From: Cellulomonas telluris
GTDB lineage: Bacteria > Actinomycetota > Actinomycetes > Actinomycetales > Cellulomonadaceae
Reading direction: 5' to 3'
DNA length: 64,000 nt
Assembly: GCF_004886325.1 (NCBI RefSeq)
Contig: NZ_QXFN01000005.1
Span: 186,001 to 250,000 of the forward strand
Part shown: piece by piece, positions 49,989 through 60,575 of the stretch
How the letters are laid out: every line of letters starts with the position of its first letter
Numbering within the stretch: position 1 is the stretch's first letter
Position numbers and translations under genes: made by a program
Notes under the pieces: model-generated
Told to the model about the DNA's origin: nothing
Databases searched by the model: none
Seen by the model: the letters and a program-made list of their open reading frames with translations, nothing else

Positions 49989-50993
49989 ATGCCCTCGCGC
50001 GCCCGTGCCCTCGTCGTCACCGCCCTGCTCCCCGTCGTCGCGCTCGCCGCCTGCGCGTCCGGCGGCGAGGGCTCTCCCGCCCCGTCGTCCCCGAGCGCCA
50101 GCGCGGCGGACGCCGGCTTCCCCGTCACGGTCGACAACTGCGGCACGCAGGTGACCGTCGAGCAGGCCCCGGAGCGGATCGTCACGATCAAGTCCTCGAC
50201 CACCGAGATGGTCGCGGCCCTCGGCCTGGCCGACCGGCTCGTCGGCACCGGGTTCAGCGACGGCCCCCCGCCGCAGGAGTGGGCGGACGAGCTCGCAGGC
50301 GTGCCGGTCCTGTCGGACAAGGTGCCCGGCCAGGAGGCGCTGCTCGAGGTCGAGCCCGACCTCGTGTACGGCGGCTGGGAGTCGAACTTCTCCGCGGACG
50401 GCGCCGGCGAGCGGGACGTGCTCGCCCAGCTCGGCATCGCCACGTACGTCTCCCCGTCCGCGTGCAAGGAGGAGGGCTACCAGCCCGACCCCCTGACGTT
50501 CGACCTGGTCTTCGACGAGATCCGCCAGGCGGGCGCCCTGCTCGGCGCGCCGGACGCCGCGGAGGAGGTCGTCGCGGACCAGGAGGCGACGCTCGAGGCC
50601 GTGGAGCCGCTCGACGGGGTGACCGCGGTGTGGTGGTCGTCGGGCACGGACACGCCGTACGTCGGCGCGGGCATCGGCGCCCCGCAGATGATCCTCGGCG
50701 CCGCGGGCATCGAGAACGTGTTCGCCGACGTGCACGACACGTGGACGTCGGTGGGCTGGGAGCAGGTCGTCGCGGCCGACCCGGACGTGCTCGTCCTCGT
50801 CGACTCCGCGTGGAACACCGCGGAGAGCAAGCAGGCGTTCCTCGAGTCCCACCCGGCCACGTCCCAGCTGGCCGCCGTGCGCGAGCGGCGGTACGTGCTG
50901 GTGCCGTTCGCCGCGACCGAGGCCGGCGTGCGCAACGCCGACACGGTGGCCGACCTCGTCGAGCAGGTCGGCGCGCTGGGCCTCGGGGGCTGA
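49989..50993 (+). CDS. Proposed F420-0 ABC transporter, substrate-binding lipoprotein
   Basis: 334-aa solute-binding protein of the FecB/BtuF fold. A lipoprotein signal peptide has the lipobox LAAC at about residues 16-19, then a Ser/Pro linker. The binding domain begins FPVTVDNCGTQVTVEQAPER. The neighbours cofD and cofC and the sequence class match the family proposed by phylogenetic profiling to import F420-0 or a related deazaflavin; iron-siderophore uptake is the alternative suggested by fold alone. ATG 49989 follows GGAGA. First gene of a five-gene operon. Confidence 0.8.
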   Translation: MPSRARALVVTALLPVVALAACASGGEGSPAPSSPSASAADAGFPVTVDNCGTQVTVEQAPERIVTIKSSTTEMVAALGLADRLVGTGFSDGPPPQEWADELAGVPVLSDKVPGQEALLEVEPDLVYGGWESNFSADGAGERDVLAQLGIATYVSPSACKEEGYQPDPLTFDLVFDEIRQAGALLGAPDAAEEVVADQEATLEAVEPLDGVTAVWWSSGTDTPYVGAGIGAPQMILGAAGIENVFADVHDTWTSVGWEQVVAADPDVLVLVDSAWNTAESKQAFLESHPATSQLAAVRERRYVLVPFAATEAGVRNADTVADLVEQVGALGLGG

Positions 50994-51003
50994 CGCTCCC
51001 GTC

Positions 51004-52031
51004 ATGTCGCCCACGGACCGTCCACCCCTGCGCCCGCCGCTGCTGCTCCTGCTCGCGGTCGGCGTCGCGCTGCTGGTGCTCAGCGTGCTGGTCACCGTGA
51101 CGATCGGTCCCGCCGACCTGTCCGTGGCCGAGGTCGCGCGCTCGGTCGCCGGGCACCTGGGCCTGCCGGTGGCCGACGTCGCGCGCCTGCACGACGCGAT
51201 CGTCTGGGACCTGCGCCTGCCGCGCGTGCTCACCGCCGCCGCGGTGGGCGCCGGCCTGGCGGTCGCGGGCGCGGTCATGCAGTCGCTCACGCGCAACCCG
51301 CTCGCCGACCCGTACCTGCTGGGCCTGTCGTCCGGAGCGTCGCTGGGCGCGGTCGCGGTGCTGGTGCTCGGCGTGGCGGTGCTGCTGCCGGTCGCGGCGT
51401 TCGCGGGCGCCCTGGCCGCGCTCGTCGCGACCCTGGCGCTGGCGCGCACGAGCGGCACGCTCACCCCGGCCCGGGCGGTCCTCGCCGGCCTCGCGGTGTC
51501 GCAGCTCGCCGCGGCCGGCACGTCCTTCGTCATCTTCTGGACCGCGACGGGCGACTCCTACCGCGAGATCCTGTCCTGGCTCATGGGCTCCCTCGCGGGT
51601 GCGACGTGGACGTCGGTGGCGATCTCGGGCCTGGCGCTGCTGCTGGTCGGCACCGTGCTCGTCGCGGCGGCCACGCGGCTCGACGCGTTCGCGTTCGGGG
51701 ACACGTCGGCGGCGGCGCTCGGCATCGACGTCGACCGCACCCGGTGGAGCCTCATGACGCTCGTCGCGCTGCTCACGGGCGCGATGGTGGCGGTCAGCGG
51801 AGCGATCGGGTTCGTCGGGCTGGTCCTCCCGCACGCGGTGTCGGTCGTGACCGGCCCGGCGCACCGCCGCCTGCTCCCGGTCGCCGCGGTGACCGGCGCG
51901 GTGTTCCTCGTCTGGGCCGACACGCTCGCCCGCACCGTGTTCGACCCGCGCGAGCTGCCGGTCGGCATCGTCACCGCGCTCATCGGCGTGCCGGTCTTCG
52001 CGGTGCTGCTCCGCCGGGGACGGGGGACGGC

Positions 52032-52041
<10 letters not shown>
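51004..52041 (+). CDS. Proposed F420-0 ABC transporter, permease (FecCD type)
   Basis: 345-aa permease with about nine to ten helices. FecCD marks are LRLPRVLTAAAVGAGLAVAG, QSLTRNPLADPYLLGLSSGA, the cytoplasmic coupling region GDTSAAALGIDVDRTR, and GFVGLVLPHAVSVVTGPAHR. It lies ten bases after the binding-protein gene. The last ten bases overlap the ATPase start. The substrate assignment rests on operon context. Confidence 0.88.
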
Positions 52042-52831
<790 letters not shown>

Positions 52832-52835
<4 letters not shown>

Positions 52836-53815
52836 GGATCACCGTGCTCTCGGGCGGCGTCGGCGGTGCCCGCTTCACGCGCGGCCTGCTCGCCCTGCTG
52901 CGCGACCGCCTCCCCGACGGCGCCGGCGGCACGACCGCCGACGTCACCGTCGTCGCGAACACCGGCGACGACCTGTGGCTGCACGGTGTCCGCGTCTGCC
53001 CCGACCTCGACACCCTGATGTACACGCTGGGCGGCGCTGTGCACGAGGGCCAGGGCTGGGGCCGGCGGGACGAGTCCGCCCGCGTGGCCACCGACCTCGC
53101 CGCCTACGGGCTGGGCTGGGAGTGGTTCACCCTCGGCGACCTCGACCTCGCCACGCACCTCGCCCGCACCGAGCTGCTGCGCCGCGGGCTGCCGCTGTCG
53201 GCGGTCGCCGCGCGCCTGGCCGAGCGCTGGCGGCCCGGCGTCACGCTGCTGCCGATGACCGACGACGAGGTCGAGACGCACGTCGTGACGGACGACGGGA
53301 CGATCCACTTCGAGGAGTGGTGGGTGCGGCACCGGGCGTCGGTGCCCGCCCACGGGTTCGTGCAGACGGGCGTCGAGAACGCCGCTCCGGCACCCGGCGT
53401 GCTCGACGCGCTGGCGTCGGCGGACGTCGTGGTCGTGCCGCCGTCCAACCCGGTCGTGTCGGTGGGGACGATCCTCGGTGTTCCCGGGGTGCGGGACGCG
53501 CTGCGGGCGACCGCGGCGCCCGTCGTCGCGGTCTCCCCCGTGGTCGGGGGGGCACCCGTGCGCGGCATGGCGGACGCGTGCCTGACCGCGATCGGCGTCG
53601 CGACGGACGCCGCGGCGGTCGCCCGCCACTACGGCCGACGGCACGACGGCGGCGTGCTCGACGCGTGGCTCGTCGACGAGGCGGACGCGGACGCCGTGCC
53701 GGTGCTGGCCGGCGAGGGCTGGACCGTCGAGGCCGCCCCGACGCTCATGACCGACGTCCCCGCGACGGCCGCGATCGCCGCCCGCGCCCTGGCCCTCGTG
53801 GACCGGCTGCCGTGA
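52832..53815 (+). CDS. fbiA: 2-phospho-L-lactate (or phosphoenolpyruvyl) transferase CofD/FbiA
   Basis: Transfers the phospho-three-carbon unit from the guanylyl donor made by CofC to Fo, giving (dehydro)F420-0. The 327-aa protein has MRITVLSGGVGGARF, VVANTGDDLWLHGVRVCPDL, TDDEVETHVVTDDG and VVVPPSNPVVSVGTIL. ATG 52832 overlaps the ATPase stop (ATGA), and its own stop overlaps the cofC start (GTGA). This places transport and biosynthesis in one translationally coupled unit. Confidence 0.95.
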
Positions 53816-54417
53816 CCGGGGGCTGGTGGGTCGTCGTCCCCGTCAAGGACGCGCGCCGCGGCAAGTCCCGCCTGGCCGGCGTCCTCGACGACGACACCCG
53901 CGCCGCGCTCGTCCGCTCGATGGCCCGGGACACCCTGAGGGCCGTCCGGTCGGCCCGCTCCGTCGCCGGGGTCGTCCTCGTCACGCCCGACCCGGACCTC
54001 GCCGCGGCAGCCGCGACGCTCGACGTGGTCGTGGTTGACGAGCCGCCGCACCGCCCCGCCGCCGACGTCCCGGAGCCCGGGCTCCGCGCCGCCGTCCTCG
54101 CGGGCGCCGCCCACGCCCGGACCCTCCACCCGGACGCCCCTGTCGCCGTCGTCCCCGGCGACCTGCCCGGCCTCGACCCGGACGACCTCGACGCCGCGCT
54201 CACGCTCGCCGCCGAGCACGAGCGCGCGCACGTCCCCGACGCCGAGGGCACCGGGACGACGCTGCTCACCGCCGCACCCGGCTGCGACCTGCGACCGCGG
54301 TTCGGCCCGGGGTCGTCCGCCCGGCACGCGGACGCGGGACACGTGCGGCTCGACGTGCCGCAGGCGTCGACGCTCCGGCACGACGTGGACGAGGCGCGGC
54401 ACCTGCAGCAGGCGTGA
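53812..54417 (+). CDS. cofC: Phospholactate/phosphoenolpyruvate guanylyltransferase CofC/FbiD
   Basis: 201-aa GT-A-fold nucleotidyltransferase that activates 2-phospholactate, or in actinomycetes phosphoenolpyruvate, with GTP. It opens GGWWVVVPVKDARRGKSRLAG, then VVLVTPDPDLAAAAA, VAVVPGDLPGLDPDDL (metal-binding Asp) and TLLTAAPGCDLRPRFGPGSS. GTG 53812 overlaps cofD by four bases. Last gene of the plus-strand unit; the next two genes are convergent. Confidence 0.93.
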   Translation: MTGGWWVVVPVKDARRGKSRLAGVLDDDTRAALVRSMARDTLRAVRSARSVAGVVLVTPDPDLAAAAATLDVVVVDEPPHRPAADVPEPGLRAAVLAGAAHARTLHPDAPVAVVPGDLPGLDPDDLDAALTLAAEHERAHVPDAEGTGTTLLTAAPGCDLRPRFGPGSSARHADAGHVRLDVPQASTLRHDVDEARHLQQA

Positions 54418-54477
54418 GGCCCCGGTCGTCACGAGCGCTCCCGGGTGCGTGGGCGCGGCCGTGACGTCACCGCCGGG

Positions 54478-54864
54478 TCACCTCGCCTGCGCACCGTCCC
54501 CGTCGGCCCCGGTCCCCCTGCCCGGGGCGCGCGCCAGCGCCTCGGCCAGCTCGTGCGGCTCGTGCTCCGCGCCCCCGGACCGCACCCCGGTCCAGTCCAC
54601 GCCGACCAGCGTCCCGTCCCGGCCCAGGCCGGGCAGCCACCGCGCCACGAACGCCTCGAGGTCGACGGGTTCCGGGACGAGGTGGCGCTCCGCGGGAGCA
54701 CGGCGCGTCACGGTGACGGCCCGGGCCCGGCTCGACCAAAACGGCATCGTGTCGCGCGCCGCGTCGCCGGAGCGCACGCACACGTACCCGTCCGCGTCGC
54801 GCAGCACCCAGACGCACCCCGCGGCGAGCGCGCCCGCGCAGAACTCCTCCACGACCGCTCTCAC
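54478..54864 (-). CDS. DUF2750-like protein
   Basis: 128-aa soluble protein. It matches the pattern of DUF2750 proteins as I recall it: EEFCAGALAAGCVWVLRDAD near the N-terminus, PFWSSRARAVTVT, then LEAFVARWLPGLGRDGTLVGVDW and EPHELAEAL. No function is known for the family; members often occur in polymorphic-toxin immunity or conflict contexts. GTG 54864 overlaps the preceding gene stop by four bases, so the two are translated together. Convergent with cofC. Confidence 0.65.
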   Translation of the reverse strand: MRAVVEEFCAGALAAGCVWVLRDADGYVCVRSGDAARDTMPFWSSRARAVTVTRRAPAERHLVPEPVDLEAFVARWLPGLGRDGTLVGVDWTGVRSGGAEHEPHELAEALARAPGRGTGADGDGAQAR

Positions 54865-55298
54865 GTCGCCTCCCGCGTCCCGTCCGGCAGCGGCACACGC
54901 GTGCGCCGGTAGCCGGGCACGGACGAGGCGAGCCGGTCGAGCCGGCTGCCGCCGGACCCGCCCGTGAAGCGCTCGCCCTCGCCGTCCTCCAGCCACGACC
55001 CGGACGCGAGCCGTCCGACCTGCCACCGCACCACCCACACGTCGCCGCGCACGACGGCGTCGACCAGCCGTACGAGCGTCCGGACGGTCGCGTCGTGCGT
55101 CTCGAACGCGTGGGCACCGGGCTCGACGACGACGGACCAGCAGCCCTCGAGGTGCTCCGCCCGCACGGTCGTCCCGCGACGTGGCACCGCGGCGTGCCAC
55201 ACCGGGCCGTCCCAGAACCGCTCCTGCACCTCCTCGGGCCAGCGCCGCAGCACCTGCTCGCGCAGCGCCGCGACGCCGGCCGACGTCAGCTCCTCCAC
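54861..55298 (-). CDS. Uncharacterised protein coupled to the DUF2750-like gene
   Basis: About 145 aa, soluble, rich in Val/Arg/Trp. It contains LRRWPEEVQERFWDGPVWHA, EGCWSVVVEPGAHAFETHDA and DVWVVRWQVGRLASGSWLED. I do not recognise the family. The start is uncertain: GTG 55298 is the first reasonable in-frame codon but has no ribosome site, and the frame is open further upstream. Its stop overlaps the DUF2750-like gene start by four bases, suggesting two parts of one function. Confidence 0.5.
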   Translation of the reverse strand: MEELTSAGVAALREQVLRRWPEEVQERFWDGPVWHAAVPRRGTTVRAEHLEGCWSVVVEPGAHAFETHDATVRTLVRLVDAVVRGDVWVVRWQVGRLASGSWLEDGEGERFTGGSGGSRLDRLASSVPGYRRTRVPLPDGTREAT

Positions 55299-55447
55299 CG
55301 TCGCGGCCGTCGCCGCAGTGCTCCCGCACGGCCCGACCTGCGCCCACCGCCTGTCATCGCGCCCCCTGACTCTCGTACTGGCCCGCGGCGACCGCCGGGC
55401 CGTGGTCAGTGTGGCGGGCGGGGCGCACCTCCGACAGCCCACTGCGC

Positions 55448-55640
55448 CAGGATGACCCGTATGGCGCTCCCGACGACCGGCGGCTCTGCCGACGACCGCG
55501 CCGCCTGGGACCGGTCGGCCCGGTCCTACGCCTCCCTGACCGGCGGACCCGACGACTCGTTCCGTCGGAGGTTCGAGCCGTTCCTCGCCCGGTGGCTCCC
55601 GCCCGCCGGCGCCCCGCTCTGCGTCAGAATGGCGCCATGA
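55448..55640 (+). pseudogene. Possible methyltransferase 5' remnant
   Basis: From ATG 55461 a frame of about 59 codons reads DDRAAWDRSARSYASLTG, then FRRRFEPFLARWLPPAG. This resembles the first 50 residues of a class I SAM-dependent methyltransferase just before the expected glycine-rich VLDVGCGTG motif. The motif never appears; the frame ends at the start of the HhH-GPD gene. A -10-like CAGGAT is seven bases before the ATG. I read it as a truncated gene, with low certainty. Confidence 0.35.
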
Positions 55641-56212
55641 CGGCACCGCTGTGGATGACCGGGGACGAGGCGGCGGACCGCCTGCTCGACGAGGACCCCT
55701 TCGCCCTCCTGCTCGGCATGCTCCTCGACCAGCAGGTGGCGATGGAGACCGCGTTCGCCGGCCCAGCCAAGATCGCCGAGCGCATGGGCGGCCTCGACCC
55801 GCGCCGGGTCGCCGACGCCGACCCCGAGCAGTTCGCGGCCCTGTGCGCGACGCCCCCGGCGGTGCACCGCTACCCCGGCTCCATGGCCGGCCGGATCCAG
55901 GCGGTCGCGCGCGCGGTCGTCGAGGAGTACGACGGCGACGTCACGCGGCTCTGGACCGACGGCGACCCCGACGGCCCGACGGTGCTGAAGCGGCTGAAGG
56001 CCCTGCCCGGGTTCGGAGACCAGAAGGCGAAGATCTTCCTCGCGCTGCTGGGCAAGCAACGCGGCGTCACCCCCACGGGGTGGCGCGAGGCCGCCGGCGC
56101 GTACGGCGACGACGAGTTCCGCTCCATCGCCGACGTGCGCGACGCCGTCTCGCTGGGCAGGGTGCGCGAGACGAAGAAGGCGGCGAAGGCCGCCGCACGC
56201 GCCGCGCGCTGA
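55637..56212 (+). CDS. HhH-GPD-type base excision repair protein
   Basis: 191-aa protein of the HhH-GPD DNA glycosylase superfamily. The N-terminal LLDEDPFALLLGMLLDQQVAME matches the family helix; the helix-hairpin-helix is LKRLKALPGFGDQKAKIFLAL. The conserved catalytic aspartate that usually follows the hairpin by about 20 residues is not obvious; this subgroup, annotated in actinomycetes as HhH-GPD-type base excision DNA repair protein, is shorter than Nth/AlkA. ATG 55637 has CAGAAT six bases upstream, suggesting a leaderless transcript. C-terminus Lys/Ala-rich. Confidence 0.82.
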   Translation: MTAPLWMTGDEAADRLLDEDPFALLLGMLLDQQVAMETAFAGPAKIAERMGGLDPRRVADADPEQFAALCATPPAVHRYPGSMAGRIQAVARAVVEEYDGDVTRLWTDGDPDGPTVLKRLKALPGFGDQKAKIFLALLGKQRGVTPTGWREAAGAYGDDEFRSIADVRDAVSLGRVRETKKAAKAAARAAR

Positions 56213-56341
56213 CGCCGGTCCACCGGTCGACGGACCGGGCGAGGACCGGCCGGACGACGCGACGGTCGTCCTCGTGACCGAGGGGAGGACCCACCTGCAG
56301 GCCGAGGCCGCGGGTTCCCCCGGTTCGCCAGGATGGTCCCC

Positions 56342-57598
56342 ATGAGCACCCCCACGCCGCCGGCGCCCGTCCCGCCCCCGCCCGCGCCCGTCCCCGCCGT
56401 CGCGCCCGTGGCGCTGGCCGAGCGCGCCGTCGCCCCCGACGTCGCCCGCGGCCTCGCGCTCCTCGGCATCGCGATCGCGAACTCGGTGCTGCACCTGTGG
56501 GGCGTCCAGGTCGGGGCGGGGAGCCGGCCGGTCGACGGGTCCACGGTCGACCGCGTCGTCAACGGCGTCGTGGCCCTGTTCGTCGACCGGCGCACGATGC
56601 CGATGTTCGCGCTGCTCTACGGGTACGGGATCGGGGTCGTCGTGCGCCGCCGTGCCGCGGCGTGGGTGCCGTGGCCCGCCTGCCGCGCCGACCTGCTGCG
56701 GCGCGCGGGCTGGCTCGTCGCGTTCGGCGTCGTGCACATCCTGCTGCTGTTCGCGGGCGACATCCTCGCGATCTACGGCGTGGCCGGCCTGGTCGCGGTG
56801 GCGTTCGTGCGCGCCCCCGGACGCCGCCTGGCCGTGGTCGGGGGGATCGCGCTCGCGCTGTCCGGCGTGCTCATGGGCGCCATGCAGGCGCTCGCCGCGT
56901 GGACGAGCACCCAGCCGGAGGTCATGGGGCAGGGGGACGTCATGGCCGCCGCCGAGCACTCCGTCCTCGGCGCGATGCTCCTGCGGTCGTTCTCCGTCCT
57001 GATCGCCCCGTTCGGCGCCGTCGCGGCCCTCCCGCTCGTGCTCCTGGGCCTGTGGTTCGCGCGGCGGGCCGTCCTCGAGGACCCCGCGGCGCACCTGCCG
57101 CTGCTGCGGCGGTGGGTCGTGGGCGGGCTGACCGCCAGCGTGCTGGGCGGTCTGCCGATGGCCCTGGCCGTGGCCGAGGTGTGGACGCCGACCACCGGGC
57201 AGCTGTTCGGCGTGGCGGCGCTGCACGAGGTGAGCGGCACCGCCGGGGGCGTGGCGTTCGCCGCCCTCGTGGCCTGGGTCGTCGCGGCGCGCCGGGTCAC
57301 GGTCGCCACGCTCGGCCCCGTCGGGGGCGCGCTGCGGGCCGTCGGCGTGCGGTCGCTGACCTGCTACCTGCTCCAGTCGGTGCTGTTCGTGCTGCCCCTC
57401 GCGGCGTGGGCCGGCGGGCTGGGCGAGCACCTGTCCTCGGCCCAGGTCGTCGCGTGGGCGGTCGGGGTGTGGCTCGTCACCGTGGCGGTCGCGGTCGCCC
57501 TGGACAGGGCCGGGCGACGCGGCCCCGCCGAGGCGCTCTACCGCCGTCTCGTCTACCGCCGGCCCGCCCCCGCCCCCGCCCCCGCGACCGCCGCCTGA
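56342..57598 (+). CDS. DUF418 domain-containing membrane protein
   Basis: 418-aa membrane protein with about ten helices and a Pro-rich cytosolic N-terminus. The N-terminal block ERAVAPDVARGLALLGI, ALLYGYGIGVVVRRR and the C-terminal DUF418 part (GGALRAVGVRSLTCYLLQSV) resemble YeiB-type proteins. The function of the family is not established. ATG 56342 is preferred over the ATG three codons earlier because CAGGAT lies seven bases before it. Convergent with cofE. Confidence 0.85.
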   Translation: MSTPTPPAPVPPPPAPVPAVAPVALAERAVAPDVARGLALLGIAIANSVLHLWGVQVGAGSRPVDGSTVDRVVNGVVALFVDRRTMPMFALLYGYGIGVVVRRRAAAWVPWPACRADLLRRAGWLVAFGVVHILLLFAGDILAIYGVAGLVAVAFVRAPGRRLAVVGGIALALSGVLMGAMQALAAWTSTQPEVMGQGDVMAAAEHSVLGAMLLRSFSVLIAPFGAVAALPLVLLGLWFARRAVLEDPAAHLPLLRRWVVGGLTASVLGGLPMALAVAEVWTPTTGQLFGVAALHEVSGTAGGVAFAALVAWVVAARRVTVATLGPVGGALRAVGVRSLTCYLLQSVLFVLPLAAWAGGLGEHLSSAQVVAWAVGVWLVTVAVAVALDRAGRRGPAEALYRRLVYRRPAPAPAPATAA

Positions 57599-57630
57599 CG
57601 GCGGCGCGTGGGGGGGCGGCGCCGGCGGGC

Positions 57631-58416
57631 TCACCGCTCGGTCGCGAGCGCGTCCTTCCAGCCCTGCGCGTACGCCTCGGCGGAGCCCTGGTGGAACATG
57701 TCGTCCGGCCCCGTCCGCACGAGCACGCGGGCGCCCGGCCCGTCCTCGTCGCCGACGAGGTGCGCCGCACCACGCACGACGGCGACGGGCCGCCCGGCGG
57801 CCTTGCCCTTGACCAGCTCCGCGGCGCTCGCGAGCTCGTCCGCGACGGCGGCCACGGTCATCGTCAGCGGCCGCCCGAACGTGTCGAGCTGCCCCCGCAG
57901 GTCGTCGAGCACCTGCACCCCGGCGGCCCCGATCGCGAGGTCGGTGACGCCCTGCCGCCACGGGCGCCCCGCGGTGTCCGTGACGACCACGCCGAGCCGC
58001 ACGCCGAACGCGTCCTGCAGCCCGGCACGCAGGGCGCGGGCGGACGCGTCGGGGTCGACGGGCAGCAGGAGGACCGTGCCCTCGGGCGTGTTCGACGCGT
58101 CCACCCCGGCCGCGGCCATGACCAGGCCGAGCCGGTTCTCGACGATGCGGGTGACGCCGCCGGCGTGCTCGCGGGTCGCGACCACGCGCACGGTCTCGTC
58201 CGTGATCGCCTGCTCGCGGTCGTCCGCGGCGACGACGCGCCCCTCGGCCTTGGACACCACCTTGCTCGTCACGACGAGGACGTCGCCGTCGGCGAGCGCG
58301 TGCGACGGGTCGGCCGCCGCGTCGGTGCGCAGCGCGGCGGCCAGCAGCGCCACGAGGTCGTCGCCGGGGACGACCTCGGGCACGCCGTCGGGCGCCCACA
58401 GGCGCAGCTCGATCAT
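57631..58416 (-). CDS. cofE: Coenzyme F420-0:L-glutamate ligase CofE (no reductase domain)
   Basis: Adds gamma-linked glutamates to F420-0. The 261-aa protein has [19 protein letters not shown], the metal site [21 protein letters not shown] and [13 protein letters not shown]. The C-terminal nitroreductase-like domain of mycobacterial FbiB (about 450 aa in total), which reduces dehydro-F420-0, is absent. ATG 58416 follows the oxidoreductase stop after one base, so the two are co-translated. Confidence 0.93.
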   Translation of the reverse strand: MIELRLWAPDGVPEVVPGDDLVALLAAALRTDAAADPSHALADGDVLVVTSKVVSKAEGRVVAADDREQAITDETVRVVATREHAGGVTRIVENRLGLVMAAAGVDASNTPEGTVLLLPVDPDASARALRAGLQDAFGVRLGVVVTDTAGRPWRQGVTDLAIGAAGVQVLDDLRGQLDTFGRPLTMTVAAVADELASAAELVKGKAAGRPVAVVRGAAHLVGDEDGPGARVLVRTGPDDMFHQGSAEAYAQGWKDALATER

Positions 58417-58417
58417 G

Positions 58418-59419
58418 TCAGCGCACCAGCTTGGGCAGCACGTCGCGACCGAAGACCTCGATCCACTCGCGCTGGTTGCGGCCGACGTTGTGCAGGTAGA
58501 TGCGGTCGAAGCCGAGGTCGACGTACTTCTGGATCTCGGCCCGGTGCGCGTCGGGGTCGGCGGAGATCACCATCCGGCCCTGGAAGTCCTCCGGGCGCAC
58601 GAGCTTGGCCATCTGCTCGAAGTCGAACGGCGAGCGGATGTCCGCCTTCGGGAACTTCATGCCGCCGTTCGGCCACTCGTGCATCGCGTTCGCGAGCGCC
58701 TGCTCGTCGGTCTCCGCCCAGGACAGGTGGAGCTGGAGCACCTTCGGCATCGCGTCGGGGTCCTTGCCGGCCTCGCGCGCGCCCTCCGCGAACTTGCCGA
58801 ACAGGCCGGAGATCTTCTCGAGCGGCGCGCCGACCGTGATGATGCCGTCCGCGTGCTTGCCGGTCCGCCTGGCCGTCACCGGGCCCGCGGTGGCGACGAG
58901 GATCTCGGGGGCCTCCTCCGGCATGGTCCACAGCCGGGTCGACTCGAGCTTGTAGAACTGCCCCGCGTGCTTGACGTCCTTGCCCGCGAGCGAGGACGTG
59001 AACAGCTTCCTGATGATCTCGATGGCCTCGAACATGCGGTTGATCCGCTCGGGGGCCTCCGGCCAGTAGCCGGCCACGACGTGCTCGTTGAGCGCCTCGC
59101 CGGACCCGAGACCGAGCCAGTGCCGCCCGGGGTACATCGCCGCGAGCGTCGCGGACGCCTGCGCGACCATCGCCGGGTGCCAGCGGAACGTCGGCGCGGT
59201 CACGCCCGGGCCCATGTCGCCGGTGGTGCGCTCGCCGATCGCGGTGAGCACGTTCCACACGAAGGACGACTGCCCCTGCGCCGGGACCCAGGGCTGGAAG
59301 TGGTCCGCCGCCATGACCCCGGAGAAGCCGTGCTCCTCCGCGTACGCCGAGAGCTCGACCGCCTCGCGGGGGTGGAACTGCTCGAGCATCGCCGCGTACC
59401 CGACCGTCAGGTCAGCCAT
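58418..59419 (-). CDS. F420-dependent LLM oxidoreductase, glucose-6-phosphate dehydrogenase-like
   Basis: 333-aa bacterial luciferase-like TIM-barrel enzyme of the F420/G6PDH family. It keeps the FGD active-site blocks DHFQPW (His and Trp), [10 protein letters not shown] (Glu) and [17 protein letters not shown], so oxidation of a sugar phosphate with reduction of F420 is plausible. The region around the phosphate-binding lysine of FGD is less certain here ([10 protein letters not shown]). ATG 59419 has GGAGGAC five bases upstream; the longer N-terminal extension is rejected. Coupled to cofE, and one likely consumer of the F420 made by this locus. Confidence 0.9.
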   Translation of the reverse strand: MADLTVGYAAMLEQFHPREAVELSAYAEEHGFSGVMAADHFQPWVPAQGQSSFVWNVLTAIGERTTGDMGPGVTAPTFRWHPAMVAQASATLAAMYPGRHWLGLGSGEALNEHVVAGYWPEAPERINRMFEAIEIIRKLFTSSLAGKDVKHAGQFYKLESTRLWTMPEEAPEILVATAGPVTARRTGKHADGIITVGAPLEKISGLFGKFAEGAREAGKDPDAMPKVLQLHLSWAETDEQALANAMHEWPNGGMKFPKADIRSPFDFEQMAKLVRPEDFQGRMVISADPDAHRAEIQKYVDLGFDRIYLHNVGRNQREWIEVFGRDVLPKLVR

Positions 59420-59497
59420 CCGTGTCCTCCACCTGGTGCTGTGTCGCGGCACCCGGGCGCCGCCCCTCGTGACGATACGCGCTCGCCGGCGCCCGGC

Positions 59498-60538
59498 TCA
59501 CGGCAGGAGCAGCACCGTGCCCGCCTTGCGGCCCGTGTCGACGTAGGCGTGCGCCGCGGCCGCCTCCTCGAGCGGCCAGGTGCGGTCGACGACGCCGCGG
59601 ACGGCCCCCGCGGCGGCGAGGTCCAGCAGGTGCCGGACGTCCGCCAGGCGGTCCGCCGCCGGGCGCAGCCCGGTGAAGGCGATCGCCGCCGTCCTGCCGC
59701 CCAGCGGCCCCCGCAGCAGCGGGCCGCGCAGCACCGGGCGCAGGGCGGTGCGCACGAGGATCCCGGCGCCCGGCACCGTGGTGAGGTAGGACCCGCCCGG
59801 CGCGAGCAGGTGCCGGCAGCGGCGGAAGGAGCTCGTGCCGACCGCGTTGAGCACGACGTCGTACGGGCCCGCCAGGGCCTCGAGCGGCGTGCGGGTGCGG
59901 TCGACCACGGAGGCCGCGCCGAGCGACCGCACCAGCTCGACGTGGTCCGTGCTGCACACGCCCGTGACCTCGGCGCCGAGGTGCGCGGCGAGCTGCACGG
60001 CCGCCGCGCCGACCGCCCCGGACGCCCCGTTGACGAGCAGCCGCGTGCCTGGACGGACCCGGGCGTGGTCCCGCACGAACGGCAGGGCGGTCGACCCGCC
60101 CTCCGCGAGCGCGACGGCCTCGGGCGTCGGCACGCCGTCGGGCACGGGCAGGACGGCGGTGGCGGGCGCCCGCAGGTGCCGTGCGTAGCCGCCCATGGCG
60201 ATGCCCGTCTGCGCGAGGACGCGGTCCCCCGGGCGCAGGTGCGTGACGCCCGCGCCGACGGCGAGCACGCGCCCGCCGACGTCGCCGCCCAGCACCGGCC
60301 GCCGCGGACGCAGCAGGCCGGTCGCGAGCCGGGCGACGGCGGGACGCGCGGCCCGGAACGCGGCCTCGGCCCGGCTGACGGCGACGGCCTCGACGGCGAG
60401 CACGACCTCGTCCGCGCCGGCGACGGGCATGGGCGCACGCTCGGCCACCAGGACCTCCGGCGGCCCGTAGCGGTGGTGGGCGACCACGGTCGTGGTCGCC
60501 GGGGTGGGGGTGTCGGTGGACGGGGACGGAGCGGGCAC
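59498..60538 (-). CDS. MDR-superfamily NAD(P)-dependent oxidoreductase
   Basis: 346-aa medium-chain dehydrogenase of the zinc-independent quinone-oxidoreductase type. GroES-like N-domain (HRYGPPEVLVAERAPMPV; RPVLGGDVGGRVLAVG; GDRVLAQTG), nucleotide fold with NGASGAVGAAAVQLA. The zinc-ligand cysteine and histidine of alcohol dehydrogenases are missing. GTG 60538 has an excellent GGAGGT six bases upstream. It is followed on the same strand by the F420-dependent enzyme after 78 bases. The substrate is unknown. Confidence 0.9.
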   Translation of the reverse strand: MPAPSPSTDTPTPATTTVVAHHRYGPPEVLVAERAPMPVAGADEVVLAVEAVAVSRAEAAFRAARPAVARLATGLLRPRRPVLGGDVGGRVLAVGAGVTHLRPGDRVLAQTGIAMGGYARHLRAPATAVLPVPDGVPTPEAVALAEGGSTALPFVRDHARVRPGTRLLVNGASGAVGAAAVQLAAHLGAEVTGVCSTDHVELVRSLGAASVVDRTRTPLEALAGPYDVVLNAVGTSSFRRCRHLLAPGGSYLTTVPGAGILVRTALRPVLRGPLLRGPLGGRTAAIAFTGLRPAADRLADVRHLLDLAAAGAVRGVVDRTWPLEEAAAAHAYVDTGRKAGTVLLLP

Positions 60539-60575
60539 GGGGGACCTCCGGGGGTGACGGTGGACGACGCCGGCG

